From: a virus
Strand: one strand, 5' to 3'
DNA length: 55,257 nt
Virus record (IMG/VR): IMGVR_UViG_3300050821_001740
Location: 1 to 55,257 of that record
Below, in pieces: positions 14,177-22,216 of this stretch. Each line of letters starts with the position of its first letter. Within the stretch, counting starts at the first letter, position 1. The notes under the pieces are model-generated. The model did not search any database. It saw only the letters and a list, made by a program, of their open reading frames with translations, and had not been told where the DNA came from. Made by a program: the position numbers and the translations under genes.

Positions 14177-14365
14177 CTATCGGTTCATGATTTCGGTGAT
14201 ACGCTCTTTGCCGACCTTAAGGCCGGTGCGCCAAAGCGTCATCCGAGCTTTAGCACAGTCATTGCAGTGCTTTACCTTCGTCCCCGGATAGCGCGTCTCC
14301 AGCGCCACCAGAAATTCGGTCAGCGGCTTGATCGTCTTGCACGCCTTGCACAGACGCTCGGTCAT
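14177..14365 (-). CDS. Small zinc-finger protein in lysis operon
   Basis: 62 residues with CKACKTIKPLTEF and later CNDC, a spacing found in the N-terminal zinc part of endonuclease-VII-like proteins, but without the nuclease part. It may be a truncated HNH relative or an independent small zinc protein. The stop lies 12 bases before the lipoprotein start. Confidence 0.5.
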   Translation of the reverse strand: MTERLCKACKTIKPLTEFLVALETRYPGTKVKHCNDCAKARMTLWRTGLKVGKERITEIMNR

Positions 14366-14565
14366 TAGTCCGCCGACAACGCCGTCGCGATCGTCTTCGC
14401 GCGGCCGATCAGATCGGCGACATACTCCTCGACCGGCACGTCGCCGACATCCTTGCCGCCCTCGATGTCGGTCTTGATGACGCCGATCAGCGCCTCGATT
14501 TCGGAAATCGCGCTGGCGTTCTCGATGAGCAGCGGCACGAGCTTGAGGGCTAGGGACAGGTCCAT
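14365..14565 (-). CDS. Hypothetical helical protein in lysis operon
   Basis: 66 residues, acidic, amphipathic helices (LALKLVPLLIENASAISEIEAL, then VEEYVADLIGRAKTIATAL). Not clearly transmembrane. Located directly after the holin-like gene with a ten-base gap. It may regulate holin timing, though nothing in the sequence proves this. Confidence 0.5.
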   Translation of the reverse strand: MDLSLALKLVPLLIENASAISEIEALIGVIKTDIEGGKDVGDVPVEEYVADLIGRAKTIATALSAD

Positions 14566-14574
14566 GATGGTCTC

Positions 14575-14814
14575 CTACTTGATTCCGATGGTCTTACTGG
14601 CTTTGATGCGGCCATAGACCGCAATAGCGCCGCCCACGAGCCCGCCAGCGCCGGCCAGGAGGGCGGCAATCTGCTGGGTGTCAACATCGGTCACGTTGAC
14701 GTGTAGCAGCGTGGCGGCGACGGGAACGGCAATGGCGAGGATGCCGCCCCAGACGGTGCGCGAGGCATACCACGATTTGGTGTCGTTGAGCGGCGCGGCG
14801 GCGGGGTCGGTCAT
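14575..14814 (-). CDS. Holin-like membrane protein
   Basis: 79 residues with two predicted membrane helices (about 22-42, WGGILAIAVPVAATLLHV, and about 50-70, AALLAGAGGLVGGAIAVYG), a polar N-terminus and a short charged C-terminus. Size, topology and position beside a lysozyme gene match class II holins that form inner-membrane holes to start lysis. The stop of the upstream gene overlaps its start. Confidence 0.75.
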   Translation of the reverse strand: MTDPAAAPLNDTKSWYASRTVWGGILAIAVPVAATLLHVNVTDVDTQQIAALLAGAGGLVGGAIAVYGRIKASKTIGIK

Positions 14815-15077
14815 GGCCAGGGATGGATTGCGTAAATCAGGGCGCCAGGCGTCTTTCTCAGGTCAGCGATAAGATCGAACATCGCCGCGTCGGGCTCCGC
14901 GTGGTGACCGTCACACCGACCGTTGCGCCAACCATGCCAGTAGGAACGCGAACGATTATTTCCAGGCTCGGGATCTCCCGCACGGCCATCGTGGTAACCC
15001 TCCAGAATCTGGGCTTCGTCCAGTGTCGCCAAATCAGCGGCAGTTCGCACCGGTTGAAATTCGCTCACGTCGGCCAT
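14811..15077 (-). CDS. Conserved phage protein, GYHDGRAGDPEPGNN type
   Basis: 88 residues. The segment ILEGYHDGRAGDPEPG followed by SRSYWHGWRNG is a recurrent short phage motif, usually annotated as hypothetical and often found near lysis or early genes. It overlaps the lysozyme end by 13 bases. No enzymatic evidence. Confidence 0.65.
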   Translation of the reverse strand: MADVSEFQPVRTAADLATLDEAQILEGYHDGRAGDPEPGNNRSRSYWHGWRNGRCDGHHAEPDAAMFDLIADLRKTPGALIYAIHPWP

Positions 15078-15490
15078 TTCCCCGTTAGAAGCATTTTCGC
15101 GTCAACTTTAACACGTTCTGGCGCCTCTGTCGCCCACGTTGAGGATAGCATCTCGGCCGCAGCCGTATCCCATTGCCCGATCTGGATCGCGGCAATCATC
15201 CGCTCGAACTTGGACAAACCACCCTGTCCAAGCGTAAACGCGGCATCCACCAGCGCAGCCTGGCGCGGCGCGCTGAGCGCGGCGAATTCGGCGGCACCGA
15301 AGATCGCGATGCACTCGTTGCCGGCATCACGCAAGTCGTCCTGGAAGATCTGATCGACCGCAGTATCGGACAGCGGCTTGGCCTGGAGATTGTGTCCAAC
15401 GCCGACGCTCCAGATGCCGCGCGAATCCTGATAGGCGAGATTTTTTCGGCCTTCGTGGAGCGTCACCAAGTCGGCAACCGATGCGATCAT
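15065..15490 (-). CDS. GH24 lysozyme (endolysin)
   Basis: 141 residues. The GH24 N-terminal catalytic block is present: LHEGRKNLAYQDSRGIWSVGVGH, with E13 as catalytic acid, D22, and S28 at the position of the T4 lysozyme Thr. It cleaves peptidoglycan between MurNAc and GlcNAc at lysis. No signal sequence or SAR helix is seen, so release through the holin is expected. It overlaps its neighbours on both sides. Confidence 0.9.
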   Translation of the reverse strand: MIASVADLVTLHEGRKNLAYQDSRGIWSVGVGHNLQAKPLSDTAVDQIFQDDLRDAGNECIAIFGAAEFAALSAPRQAALVDAAFTLGQGGLSKFERMIAAIQIGQWDTAAAEMLSSTWATEAPERVKVDAKMLLTGKWPT

Positions 15491-15798
15491 GTCGTCATCT
15501 TCCGCCGATCACTCTGCCCATCCCACATCCGCGTCGCAAGATCGCTGATCGCCTTATCCAACCGGTCGAACCCGCGATCAATCGTGCGCTCGATGCGGTC
15601 AACCTTGGCGTTGGCCTCGGCCTCGACGCGATCGACGTTGGCCTCGGTCCGTTCCTCGAGCGCGCGCATTTCCTGGCGGATCAATTTGCCGTCCTCCATG
15701 CAGCGATTCGCCTTAGCTTCTAGCCGAAATAGCCATGAAAAACCAGTCACGGCAGCGATGACTACGGCGACAAGAGTGGCTATCCATTCGGCGGTCAT
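15487..15798 (-). CDS. Membrane-anchored coiled-coil protein, i-spanin-like
   Basis: 103 residues from the ATG at 15798. One N-terminal membrane helix (AEWIATLVAVVIAAVTGFSW) is followed by a long charged coiled coil (residues about 28-90, with EERTEANVDRVEAEANAK). This is the topology of an inner-membrane spanin subunit, which links to an outer-membrane lipoprotein in the last step of lysis. The upstream in-frame extension to 15870 is rejected because it lies in the previous gene. Confidence 0.6.
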   Translation of the reverse strand: MTAEWIATLVAVVIAAVTGFSWLFRLEAKANRCMEDGKLIRQEMRALEERTEANVDRVEAEANAKVDRIERTIDRGFDRLDKAISDLATRMWDGQSDRRKMTT

Positions 15799-15802
15799 GG
15801 AG

Positions 15803-16846
15803 CTAAGTAACCTGGCCTCCAGTTTGCGGAAAGCCTGGCGGCATGTGCCCCCAGGATCCCGGCATGACACCAGCCCCTAGTTGACCGCCCGTCTCGATGA
15901 CGCCGTTGTTGCGCGCCGCCGCCGTGAACGCGATCACGTTGGCCGCCGTCCACGTTGCCCCCAACTCGATCACCGCGCAATCGGCTTCGAAGATCGCGGC
16001 ATAATACCCGCAATAACCCTGGAAAGTCACGGCGAACGGGGATGCCCCGAGATTGGTGTCATAGACCACCTGGCTTTCGGTGCTCGCGTCGATGTGGTTC
16101 TGGCCACCAGCCGCGAACACAACTGTCGCATTCGTCTGCGTACCTGTGGGTAGACCGTTGGCCAAGGTGACGGACTGCGTGGAACCGGACCCACTGACGC
16201 TGCCGACGACAGCATAGACGTTGCAGTTCGGGCCACCCATCACCATGCCGGGCAGGATTTGGCTACTGCATCCATTGATCGTGATCGTGCGTTGCCCCGC
16301 GGTGAAGCTCGCAGTCCCTTGGACCCACGGCTTCGTTACCGTGTACCCCGCGCCGAAACGCACGGTCGCCGCGCCGCCGAGCGTGGTCAGATCGTTGTTC
16401 GGGTTGGCATTAACACCAAATACGATGCCTGGCCCGAACGACAGTTGTCCGGCGCCGACCGACACTGTGTCATTGAGGAAGCTCGGCTGTGCCAACGTGA
16501 GGTTTTGAAGCAGGGCGTTGCCATAGCCAGCAAGGCCAAACGCGTAGCTACTCCCGACGCTCGATCCCTCCAGTGTGAGCCCGGCACTGTTACAGCCATC
16601 AATGATCTCAAATCCTCCACCGATAAGCTGGCTGCTCAGAAACGTGCCCGCGAGCGACAGAGTCGGAGAACTCAGGATCGGCGCATAGGTAACCGCGAAG
16701 CCAGCCGTGTTGAGGTTGGCCAGCGCGTAGGCACGGGCGCCGTTGATGGTCGCGAAGGGAGCGGCCAGCGTACCGGTGCCGGTCGAGTCCGAACCGCCGA
16801 CCGCGAAATACAGCGTGAGCGGGGCCGTTAAATTGGTTAAAGACAT
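15803..16846 (-). CDS. Tail spike / fibre protein, beta-helix-like
   Basis: 347 residues, rich in Gly, Ser, Thr, Asn and Val. It begins LYFAVGGSDSTGTGTLAAPF, the common start of parallel beta-helix tail-spike and pectate-lyase-like repeats (GSDSxxGTxxxPFxTI). Repeating short strands continue throughout. Probable receptor binding or polysaccharide-degrading tail component. It directly follows another fibre gene (3-base gap) and precedes the lysis genes. Confidence 0.75.
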   Translation of the reverse strand: MSLTNLTAPLTLYFAVGGSDSTGTGTLAAPFATINGARAYALANLNTAGFAVTYAPILSSPTLSLAGTFLSSQLIGGGFEIIDGCNSAGLTLEGSSVGSSYAFGLAGYGNALLQNLTLAQPSFLNDTVSVGAGQLSFGPGIVFGVNANPNNDLTTLGGAATVRFGAGYTVTKPWVQGTASFTAGQRTITINGCSSQILPGMVMGGPNCNVYAVVGSVSGSGSTQSVTLANGLPTGTQTNATVVFAAGGQNHIDASTESQVVYDTNLGASPFAVTFQGYCGYYAAIFEADCAVIELGATWTAANVIAFTAAARNNGVIETGGQLGAGVMPGSWGHMPPGFPQTGGQVT

Positions 16847-16849
16847 TTT

Positions 16850-18085
16850 CTATAACGTCCATTCTGCAATAACGATCCCGATTGCACCCGTGCCGCCGGT
16901 CTGATTCGTCCCCGCTGCTGTGCCGCCGCCGCCACCACCACTGCCGTAAGGGTTCGCAGCGCCACCGCCAGCACTCGCCGTGCCGCCAGAGCCGCCGCTG
17001 CCCATGGTTGACGCGCCGCCCGTACCGCCACTCGCAATCATGGTCGATAAATATGGCTGGCCTGGTGAGGCATAACCGCCGGAGATGTTTATGGTGCCGT
17101 TCGTGGCAGTCCCGCCGGCGCCCGCCGCGCTCGCCACCGCAGATCCGGAAACAGTAGCGCCGGCCCCGCCGCCGCCCGTAACCGTGGTAGCGCCGAAGAC
17201 GATCGTGCTGTTGCCGCCATTGCCGCCGCTGCTGCCTGCTGCTGCAGTGCCGCCTGCGCCAATGGTAACTGCCACCGTGCTGGTAGTGCCGAGCGAACTG
17301 CCGAAGAATACCGCCGTAGCTCCCGCGCCGCCGCCGCCGCCACTGCCGCCCGTCGCATTGGCCCCGGCGCCACCACCGCCGCCGCCCACGACCGTAAATT
17401 TGTAGAGCGTCCCCGGCAGCGTGGTGGAAACCGGACCGAACGTGCCCGACGTGGTGAAGACCTGTTGATGCGTCGTCGGATAGGCGAGCCCAGGCCATGC
17501 GGAGACAATCTGAAATTCGGTGCCGTCGTAGATGACCGTGACGACCTGGTTTGTCTGTATCTCCGTCCCGGTCAACGCCGCGGGGCCGCTCAGCGTGTTC
17601 TTGTAGATATTCTTGGTGCCGAGCCCGTTGACGTTGAGCGTCGCCGCGCCTGTGTTCGCGAAGTTCGCGATGAACGTGACTTCGAAAGGCGTCGCGTAGG
17701 ACGTGATCTGCGGATTGGCGACCGCATAGGCGTTGGCGCTGCCCGTCGAGGCACCCGCGTAGAATTGAAAGGGCCCGGTGGCGGGAACGTTGTCGAGCGT
17801 CCAGACAGGCGTTCCGGTCGGGGTCTGGAGCTGGAACTTGTAGAACAGTCCCTGCGTCAGCCAGATGCCGCAGGTTACGAGCGCGCCGGTCTGCGGGTTG
17901 CCGTTGGAGTTCAGTACAATGGGGTTCGTGTTGGCTGTCGCGCCGGTGCTGTCGGTATAGGTCGCCTGATTCGTGGTGGTGCCGGCGATCCAGACCTGCA
18001 GCAGATAGCCGGATGCCGGCGCTCCGGCGCTGGTCATGAACTGCGGGATCAGTTGCGGCGTGATCGAGACAAGCGGATTTGCCAT
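16850..18085 (-). CDS. Tail fibre with glycine-rich tip domain
   Basis: 411 residues. The N-terminal 110 residues (YLLQVWIAGTTTNQATYTD, IVLNSNGNP, GLFYKFQLQTPTGTPVW) form a phage fibre attachment domain, followed by a repeat with FNVNGLGTKNIYK-type strands. From about residue 228 to the end the protein is a poly-glycine-rich domain with many GGGG blocks ending AIGIVIAEWTL. This resembles the polyglycine-helix receptor-binding tips of some phage adhesins. A GUGA hairpin leader lies directly upstream. Confidence 0.8.
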   Translation of the reverse strand: MANPLVSITPQLIPQFMTSAGAPASGYLLQVWIAGTTTNQATYTDSTGATANTNPIVLNSNGNPQTGALVTCGIWLTQGLFYKFQLQTPTGTPVWTLDNVPATGPFQFYAGASTGSANAYAVANPQITSYATPFEVTFIANFANTGAATLNVNGLGTKNIYKNTLSGPAALTGTEIQTNQVVTVIYDGTEFQIVSAWPGLAYPTTHQQVFTTSGTFGPVSTTLPGTLYKFTVVGGGGGGAGANATGGSGGGGGAGATAVFFGSSLGTTSTVAVTIGAGGTAAAGSSGGNGGNSTIVFGATTVTGGGGAGATVSGSAVASAAGAGGTATNGTINISGGYASPGQPYLSTMIASGGTGGASTMGSGGSGGTASAGGGAANPYGSGGGGGGTAAGTNQTGGTGAIGIVIAEWTL

Positions 18086-18102
18086 CGGTCCATCTCAGGG
18101 AT

Positions 18103-18122
18103 GCGGCGTCTCACGACGCGGC
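18103..18122 (-). promoter_or_regulatory. GUGA-capped leader hairpin upstream of tail fibre
   Basis: On the minus strand GCCGCGTC-GTGA-GACGCCGC: five base pairs closing a GUGA (GNRA) tetraloop, then a C-C mismatch and two more pairs. It ends 17 bases before the fibre ATG and is followed by ATCCC and then GGAC. The same architecture occurs before the decoration and coat genes with different stem bases. Confidence 0.7.
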
Positions 18123-18131
18123 GGAATTCGG

Positions 18132-19451
18132 TTACTCGAGCGTCAAGGCGTATCCTGCTTTGCGCATAGCGGGGAGGGCCTTCTCGACCTTCTCGCCGCC
18201 ATCATTGCGATAGATCATGTTCGGAAAGCGGATCTGGTCGATAGTGCCATAGACGCGCTTGCGAGCCGCTGCGATCGTCTTTCCGAGACCGGTGACGACC
18301 ATCACATATTCTCCCGCAGTCTGGAACTGCGCGGCTTCGACAACCTTATCGTCCTTCATCACGGGACCGCGGCCCATCATCACGCCGCAGCAATGCACGT
18401 CATCATACACGTTCTCCAGCCCCTGGATCGGATGACCGTCCACCATGTCTGGAGTCGAGCAATTATAGGGGAAGCGCGGTTGCCCGATGACGACAGCCAT
18501 GCAGACATCTTGCGAGACCTTGAGCGTGTCGCGACCGTTGAGCAAGTCGACCATCCACTGTGCGGGGTCGCCACGGTGGGAAGCCATCTGGCCAAATAGC
18601 GCGGGATAGCCGCAGCGGGCGGTCGCCTCCAGGGGATATGCCTTGCCCTTCTTGTCGATCATCGCGCCGATGCAGAAGTCGCCGACATGTCCTGTTGCGG
18701 CGAGCGCTCCGGCCATGGGCGTGAGCAGTTCGTTGACTGCCTTATCGGTCTCGACGTACTTCGACACGCTGACCATCTCTCCCGTATTGGGACCGATATC
18801 TCCGGGCATGAGCGGTTTATGTTCGAACGAAATTTGGAACTTCTCTGGGAGGAAACCTTCAGGACCGAACCAACCGTTGACGCCGATCTCGAAATCCGCG
18901 TCAATCTTCTCCTGCAACATGCATCTACCACGCAGTTTTGTGCCGCGGCGAATTTTCGCTTCTATCCAGCCAACCATCTCGGCTGGTGAGCACGACACAA
19001 AAGTCAATGCTTTGTCATCCTCATCGCCGAGGGTCTTGAACACGAAGCACTTATCATTCTTGCGAGCAAACTTCGCCGCGCTCTGTAAATCATCGAAGAC
19101 TTCGTATGGCAGCAAATCAATCCCAGCCGCTTCCATCGCTTTCATTCCGGCGCCGCGGTCGATCTCAAGCCGTGCGCTCGAAACCGTCGGGCTGAAAATC
19201 TTGAAGCCATGTGCGCGGTACTGATCGAGTTCGTAGACGTAGCGGAAATTTCCGGTATTGAGGATCAGGCCGTCTTTGGCTCGTTGCATGTACGGGCGCC
19301 AGTCGTCTATAATCGTGAATCCCTTGAACCCCTGTCCTTCGCGAGAGGGGGTCTTGTGGTAGCGGAACCAAAAGACCTCATGCCCGGCTGCCGCGCATCG
19401 AATTGCGAAGTCGAGTCCAAGGCACTCAGGGTCAATTATTAGGACGACCAT
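18132..19451 (-). CDS. ATP-grasp ligase, PurD-like
   Basis: 439 residues. N-terminal Rossmann-like part (VVLIIDPECLGLDFAIRCAA), then an ATP-grasp core: FKTLGDEDDKALTFV (nucleotide loop and strand), EIGVNGWFGPEG, NTGEMVSVSKY, and PLEATARCGYPALFGQ, which corresponds to the LExNxRxGDPE metal site of GAR synthetase. Such enzymes join a carboxylate to an amine using ATP. The substrate is unknown. It sits between tail and fibre genes, so a metabolic or virion-modifying role is possible. It starts two bases from a divergent HNH gene. Confidence 0.75.
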   Translation of the reverse strand: MVVLIIDPECLGLDFAIRCAAAGHEVFWFRYHKTPSREGQGFKGFTIIDDWRPYMQRAKDGLILNTGNFRYVYELDQYRAHGFKIFSPTVSSARLEIDRGAGMKAMEAAGIDLLPYEVFDDLQSAAKFARKNDKCFVFKTLGDEDDKALTFVSCSPAEMVGWIEAKIRRGTKLRGRCMLQEKIDADFEIGVNGWFGPEGFLPEKFQISFEHKPLMPGDIGPNTGEMVSVSKYVETDKAVNELLTPMAGALAATGHVGDFCIGAMIDKKGKAYPLEATARCGYPALFGQMASHRGDPAQWMVDLLNGRDTLKVSQDVCMAVVIGQPRFPYNCSTPDMVDGHPIQGLENVYDDVHCCGVMMGRGPVMKDDKVVEAAQFQTAGEYVMVVTGLGKTIAAARKRVYGTIDQIRFPNMIYRNDGGEKVEKALPAMRKAGYALTLE

Positions 19452-19453
19452 CG

Positions 19454-19996
19454 ATGCTCGCTACGAAAGATCCGAGGAAGATCGCCGCGCGGTTCTGGCA
19501 GAAAGTAGACCGCAGCGGGGAGTGTTGGGTTTGGCTATCTGGTGTGAATAACCAGGGTTATGGGAGATTCAGAGACCCACTTGCCTACGGGAAACAAAAG
19601 CGCATTTTTGCGCACCGGTTCTCGTGGCAGATGGCGAATGGCCTGATCCCTGACGGGATGTTGGTCTTGCACAAGTGCGACAATCGCAAATGCGTCCGCC
19701 CAGACCATCTATTCCTGGGCAATCACCGTGACAATGCGGTGGATGCGATATCTAAGGGTCGGCACCAATCGCAAACAAACCCCGATTGCTACCTTCGAGG
19801 GGATGCTCTTCGTGCTGTTCGACCGTATACTCCGCGCCCGCCAGCGCAGCGCGGCCCAAAGATCACGAGAGCGCAAGCAATCGAAATTCGATTATCCAAA
19901 GATCACGTGAAGGTGCTTTGCGACCGATATGGTTTGGACCAGTCAACCGTCTACAAAATCCGCAAGGGCGCAATGTGGCGATCGTCCTCTACCTGA
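19454..19996 (+). CDS. HNH homing endonuclease, free-standing
   Basis: 180 residues. CWVWLSGVNNQGYGRF, then AHRFSWQMANGLIPDGM, then LHKCDNRKCVRPDHLFLG is the HNH_3 core of free-standing phage homing nucleases, and the C-terminus has an HTH-like segment (KVLCDRYGLDQSTVYKI). It is the only rightward gene in a long leftward block, starts two bases from the ATP-grasp start and ends inside the next gene. Probably a mobile gene. Confidence 0.9.
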   Translation: MLATKDPRKIAARFWQKVDRSGECWVWLSGVNNQGYGRFRDPLAYGKQKRIFAHRFSWQMANGLIPDGMLVLHKCDNRKCVRPDHLFLGNHRDNAVDAISKGRHQSQTNPDCYLRGDALRAVRPYTPRPPAQRGPKITRAQAIEIRLSKDHVKVLCDRYGLDQSTVYKIRKGAMWRSSST

Positions 19997-20360
19997 CTTC
20001 CCCATAACCCGTCATCCCAAGCTCATGCGCTACAAGATGCTCCACGAGGCACGCGAATCGATGCTCCTGCCGATACGGCGCCCGCGGATCATCACCCGGC
20101 TCGCCGTCACCATTAAACCGCGCGTCGAACGCGTCGACGCTCTGTTGACTGATGCCGCGATCGAGGCACAGGAATGCTTCGATCAACTCGTGCAGCGCGT
20201 AGAGAAAGCCCTCACGCGCGAGCACGTCGCCCGTGACCTTGATGACCAGCACGCCGTCGGATGCGATGTACCAGTCTCCCGCCAAGCCGGTTTCCATGTT
20301 ATACGGCGGGCGCATCTCCTCCGGGGTCGCGGTTTCGATGATGATGCGGGATCTTGTCAT
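19989..20360 (-). CDS. Conserved phage hypothetical with HELIEA motif
   Basis: 123 residues. The ALHELIEAFLCLDRGI segment, followed later by EHLVAHELGM, could form a metal site. The family is known from phages but without function. The end overlaps the convergent HNH gene by eight bases. GGAG precedes the ATG with a long spacing. Confidence 0.6.
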   Translation of the reverse strand: MTRSRIIIETATPEEMRPPYNMETGLAGDWYIASDGVLVIKVTGDVLAREGFLYALHELIEAFLCLDRGISQQSVDAFDARFNGDGEPGDDPRAPYRQEHRFACLVEHLVAHELGMTGYGEVR

Positions 20361-20413
20361 TGAGTGACCTGAGGCTCCTGATCCAAGCGGCTGCAGTCGG
20401 CTTTATATCGGTC

Positions 20414-22216
20414 TTACTGGCCCGGCTGCGGAACTACGCTCATGCCCGCGGCGGCAGGGGCGAGATAGGGCGTCGACTGGCGTATGCCTTGGGCAAGCGC
20501 ATTGCGCGTCGCGCCCGCCGGGGCCGCCCACGCATTTAGCGCGTTCATCCCAACCCGACTATAGGGCAGCGCGGCGGCTGCGCCACCCGCCACCGCACCA
20601 GGATGACCGCCAAGAATGCCCACTAAGCCGAGGGCGGCTTCGATCATGCTGACACGCTGGGCTGTCCCGCTATCCGGGATCTTGTTCGGCAAAACCTCCT
20701 GAGCGGCTTGCGCCAAATCCGCCATGGGGGCAGTGCCAGCGGCCCGCACGCGACGGGTCTCGCCTTTATTGGCGCCGCGCAGAAGATCGCCAGGTGAGAA
20801 CACGCCCAGAGCCGTAGGTCGTGCCGCGGCAGCGTTCTCGACGTCGGCGAACCGTCCGTAGGCGCTATTGATGGCGCGCAACTCGGCACGCTGAGCCGGG
20901 TTCTGGCGCTCAAGCGTCTCGCGGATCGCGTCGTTGACGTCATGGAGCCGTTGACCCAAATCGCGCTCCCCAGCCATCTGCGATCCACGGAATCCGCTCG
21001 ATAGCTGCGACAGTTCGCTCTCGATATCCTTGAGCATCTTGCCGTCGAGCACGCCACCGGTCTGCGCCGTGCGACCGGCAACGCGGTTTTGCAGGATGTT
21101 TTCGAACTGGCGCGCGTTGTCGGCCGGTAGTTCGCTCGCGAGTTGTCTGATCTGCCCGATGCGTTGCATAAACGGCTGATCGAGGGTCAAGCTGACATTC
21201 GGCAGAAGGCGCCCATAGGCATCGCCCAACGCATCCTGGCCCGCTCGGATAGCCTCATATCCCGCCTGCGTCCCACGCGGCAGCGCCACACCGATCGGCG
21301 CCAGAGCTTCGTTGATCGCGGCAATGTTGAACGATTCGATGCTTCGCCGATTGGCGGCATCCATGACGTGTCCGAGGATCGGGAGGCTGTTCAACGTGTC
21401 TTCTGATCGCTTCGCAAGGCCGCCCGCCATCTGACCCGGCGTCAGGCTTACGCCTGCGTCGAGCAAGCGGCGGACCGCGCCCTGGAAGGTCGGCGCCAGA
21501 GCATTGGCGACGCGCTCACCAACCTCGCCGCCGACATAACCCATGGCCGCTCCCTCGGCGGTCTGCTTGCCCTTCTCGGCCCAGTAGTTGCCGGGCTCGG
21601 CGACCGGGTTGAGCGCCGCCATGGTACCGCTGGCCAGTGCCGCACCGCCAAGCCGTGCCGCCGCCGATGCGCCGCCCATGACGCCTGGGGCGAGATAGTT
21701 GACCGGACTCGCGATATTGCCCGTCAGCCGCGCCCAGTCCATCGAGCCCGCATCGGCGCCCCTGGATGCCTGGATGGCCGCTTCGCGTTGCGCCGTCTGC
21801 ACATCCATCGCGGTCTGCCCAGGCGCCTGGCCGAGCGCGGTTCCGCGCACGAGGCCGGTCATCGTGTTCGTGCCCTCGGGCAGCTTGGCTACTAGCCCCG
21901 TCTTGTCGGCCAGCCAGTTGTTGGCGTGGTTGACCGCTTGTTCGACTGGCGCCGGCACGATATGCGAAAGAAGCTGGGCGCCGCCCTGCACCGGATCCCA
22001 CATGCCGGTGCCGATACCTTCAAGCGTCGATCGGGTTGCCGGCTTCTCTATAGTCGGCGTGCTCGGCTTTGGTGCCGGCTGGTCAAGCTGCGACGCCATC
22101 ATTCGCGACGTCGGCGTGATCAGCTTGTCGTTGCCCCAATCGTCATGGCTATCCGCCGCCGCTTTCTTCGGCTTGTCCGGCGTCACCAGAGGATCGTTGC
22201 CCCAGTCGTCGGCCAT
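20414..22216 (-). CDS. Large internal virion / ejection protein
   Basis: 600 residues, alanine- and glycine-rich, mostly helical. The N-terminus has a duplicated short motif (DDWGNDPLVTP and DDWGNDKLITP). The centre contains hydrophobic GGASAAARLGGAALASGTM and TAEGAAMGYVGGEVG segments. C-terminal AAPAGATRNALAQ and GIRQSTPYLAPAA resemble phage internal proteins and phage DNA-ejection proteins. It lies with two other ejection-like proteins, as gp7/gp16/gp20 do in P22. Exact role is inferred from order. Confidence 0.6.
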   Translation of the reverse strand: MADDWGNDPLVTPDKPKKAAADSHDDWGNDKLITPTSRMMASQLDQPAPKPSTPTIEKPATRSTLEGIGTGMWDPVQGGAQLLSHIVPAPVEQAVNHANNWLADKTGLVAKLPEGTNTMTGLVRGTALGQAPGQTAMDVQTAQREAAIQASRGADAGSMDWARLTGNIASPVNYLAPGVMGGASAAARLGGAALASGTMAALNPVAEPGNYWAEKGKQTAEGAAMGYVGGEVGERVANALAPTFQGAVRRLLDAGVSLTPGQMAGGLAKRSEDTLNSLPILGHVMDAANRRSIESFNIAAINEALAPIGVALPRGTQAGYEAIRAGQDALGDAYGRLLPNVSLTLDQPFMQRIGQIRQLASELPADNARQFENILQNRVAGRTAQTGGVLDGKMLKDIESELSQLSSGFRGSQMAGERDLGQRLHDVNDAIRETLERQNPAQRAELRAINSAYGRFADVENAAAARPTALGVFSPGDLLRGANKGETRRVRAAGTAPMADLAQAAQEVLPNKIPDSGTAQRVSMIEAALGLVGILGGHPGAVAGGAAAALPYSRVGMNALNAWAAPAGATRNALAQGIRQSTPYLAPAAAGMSVVPQPGQ

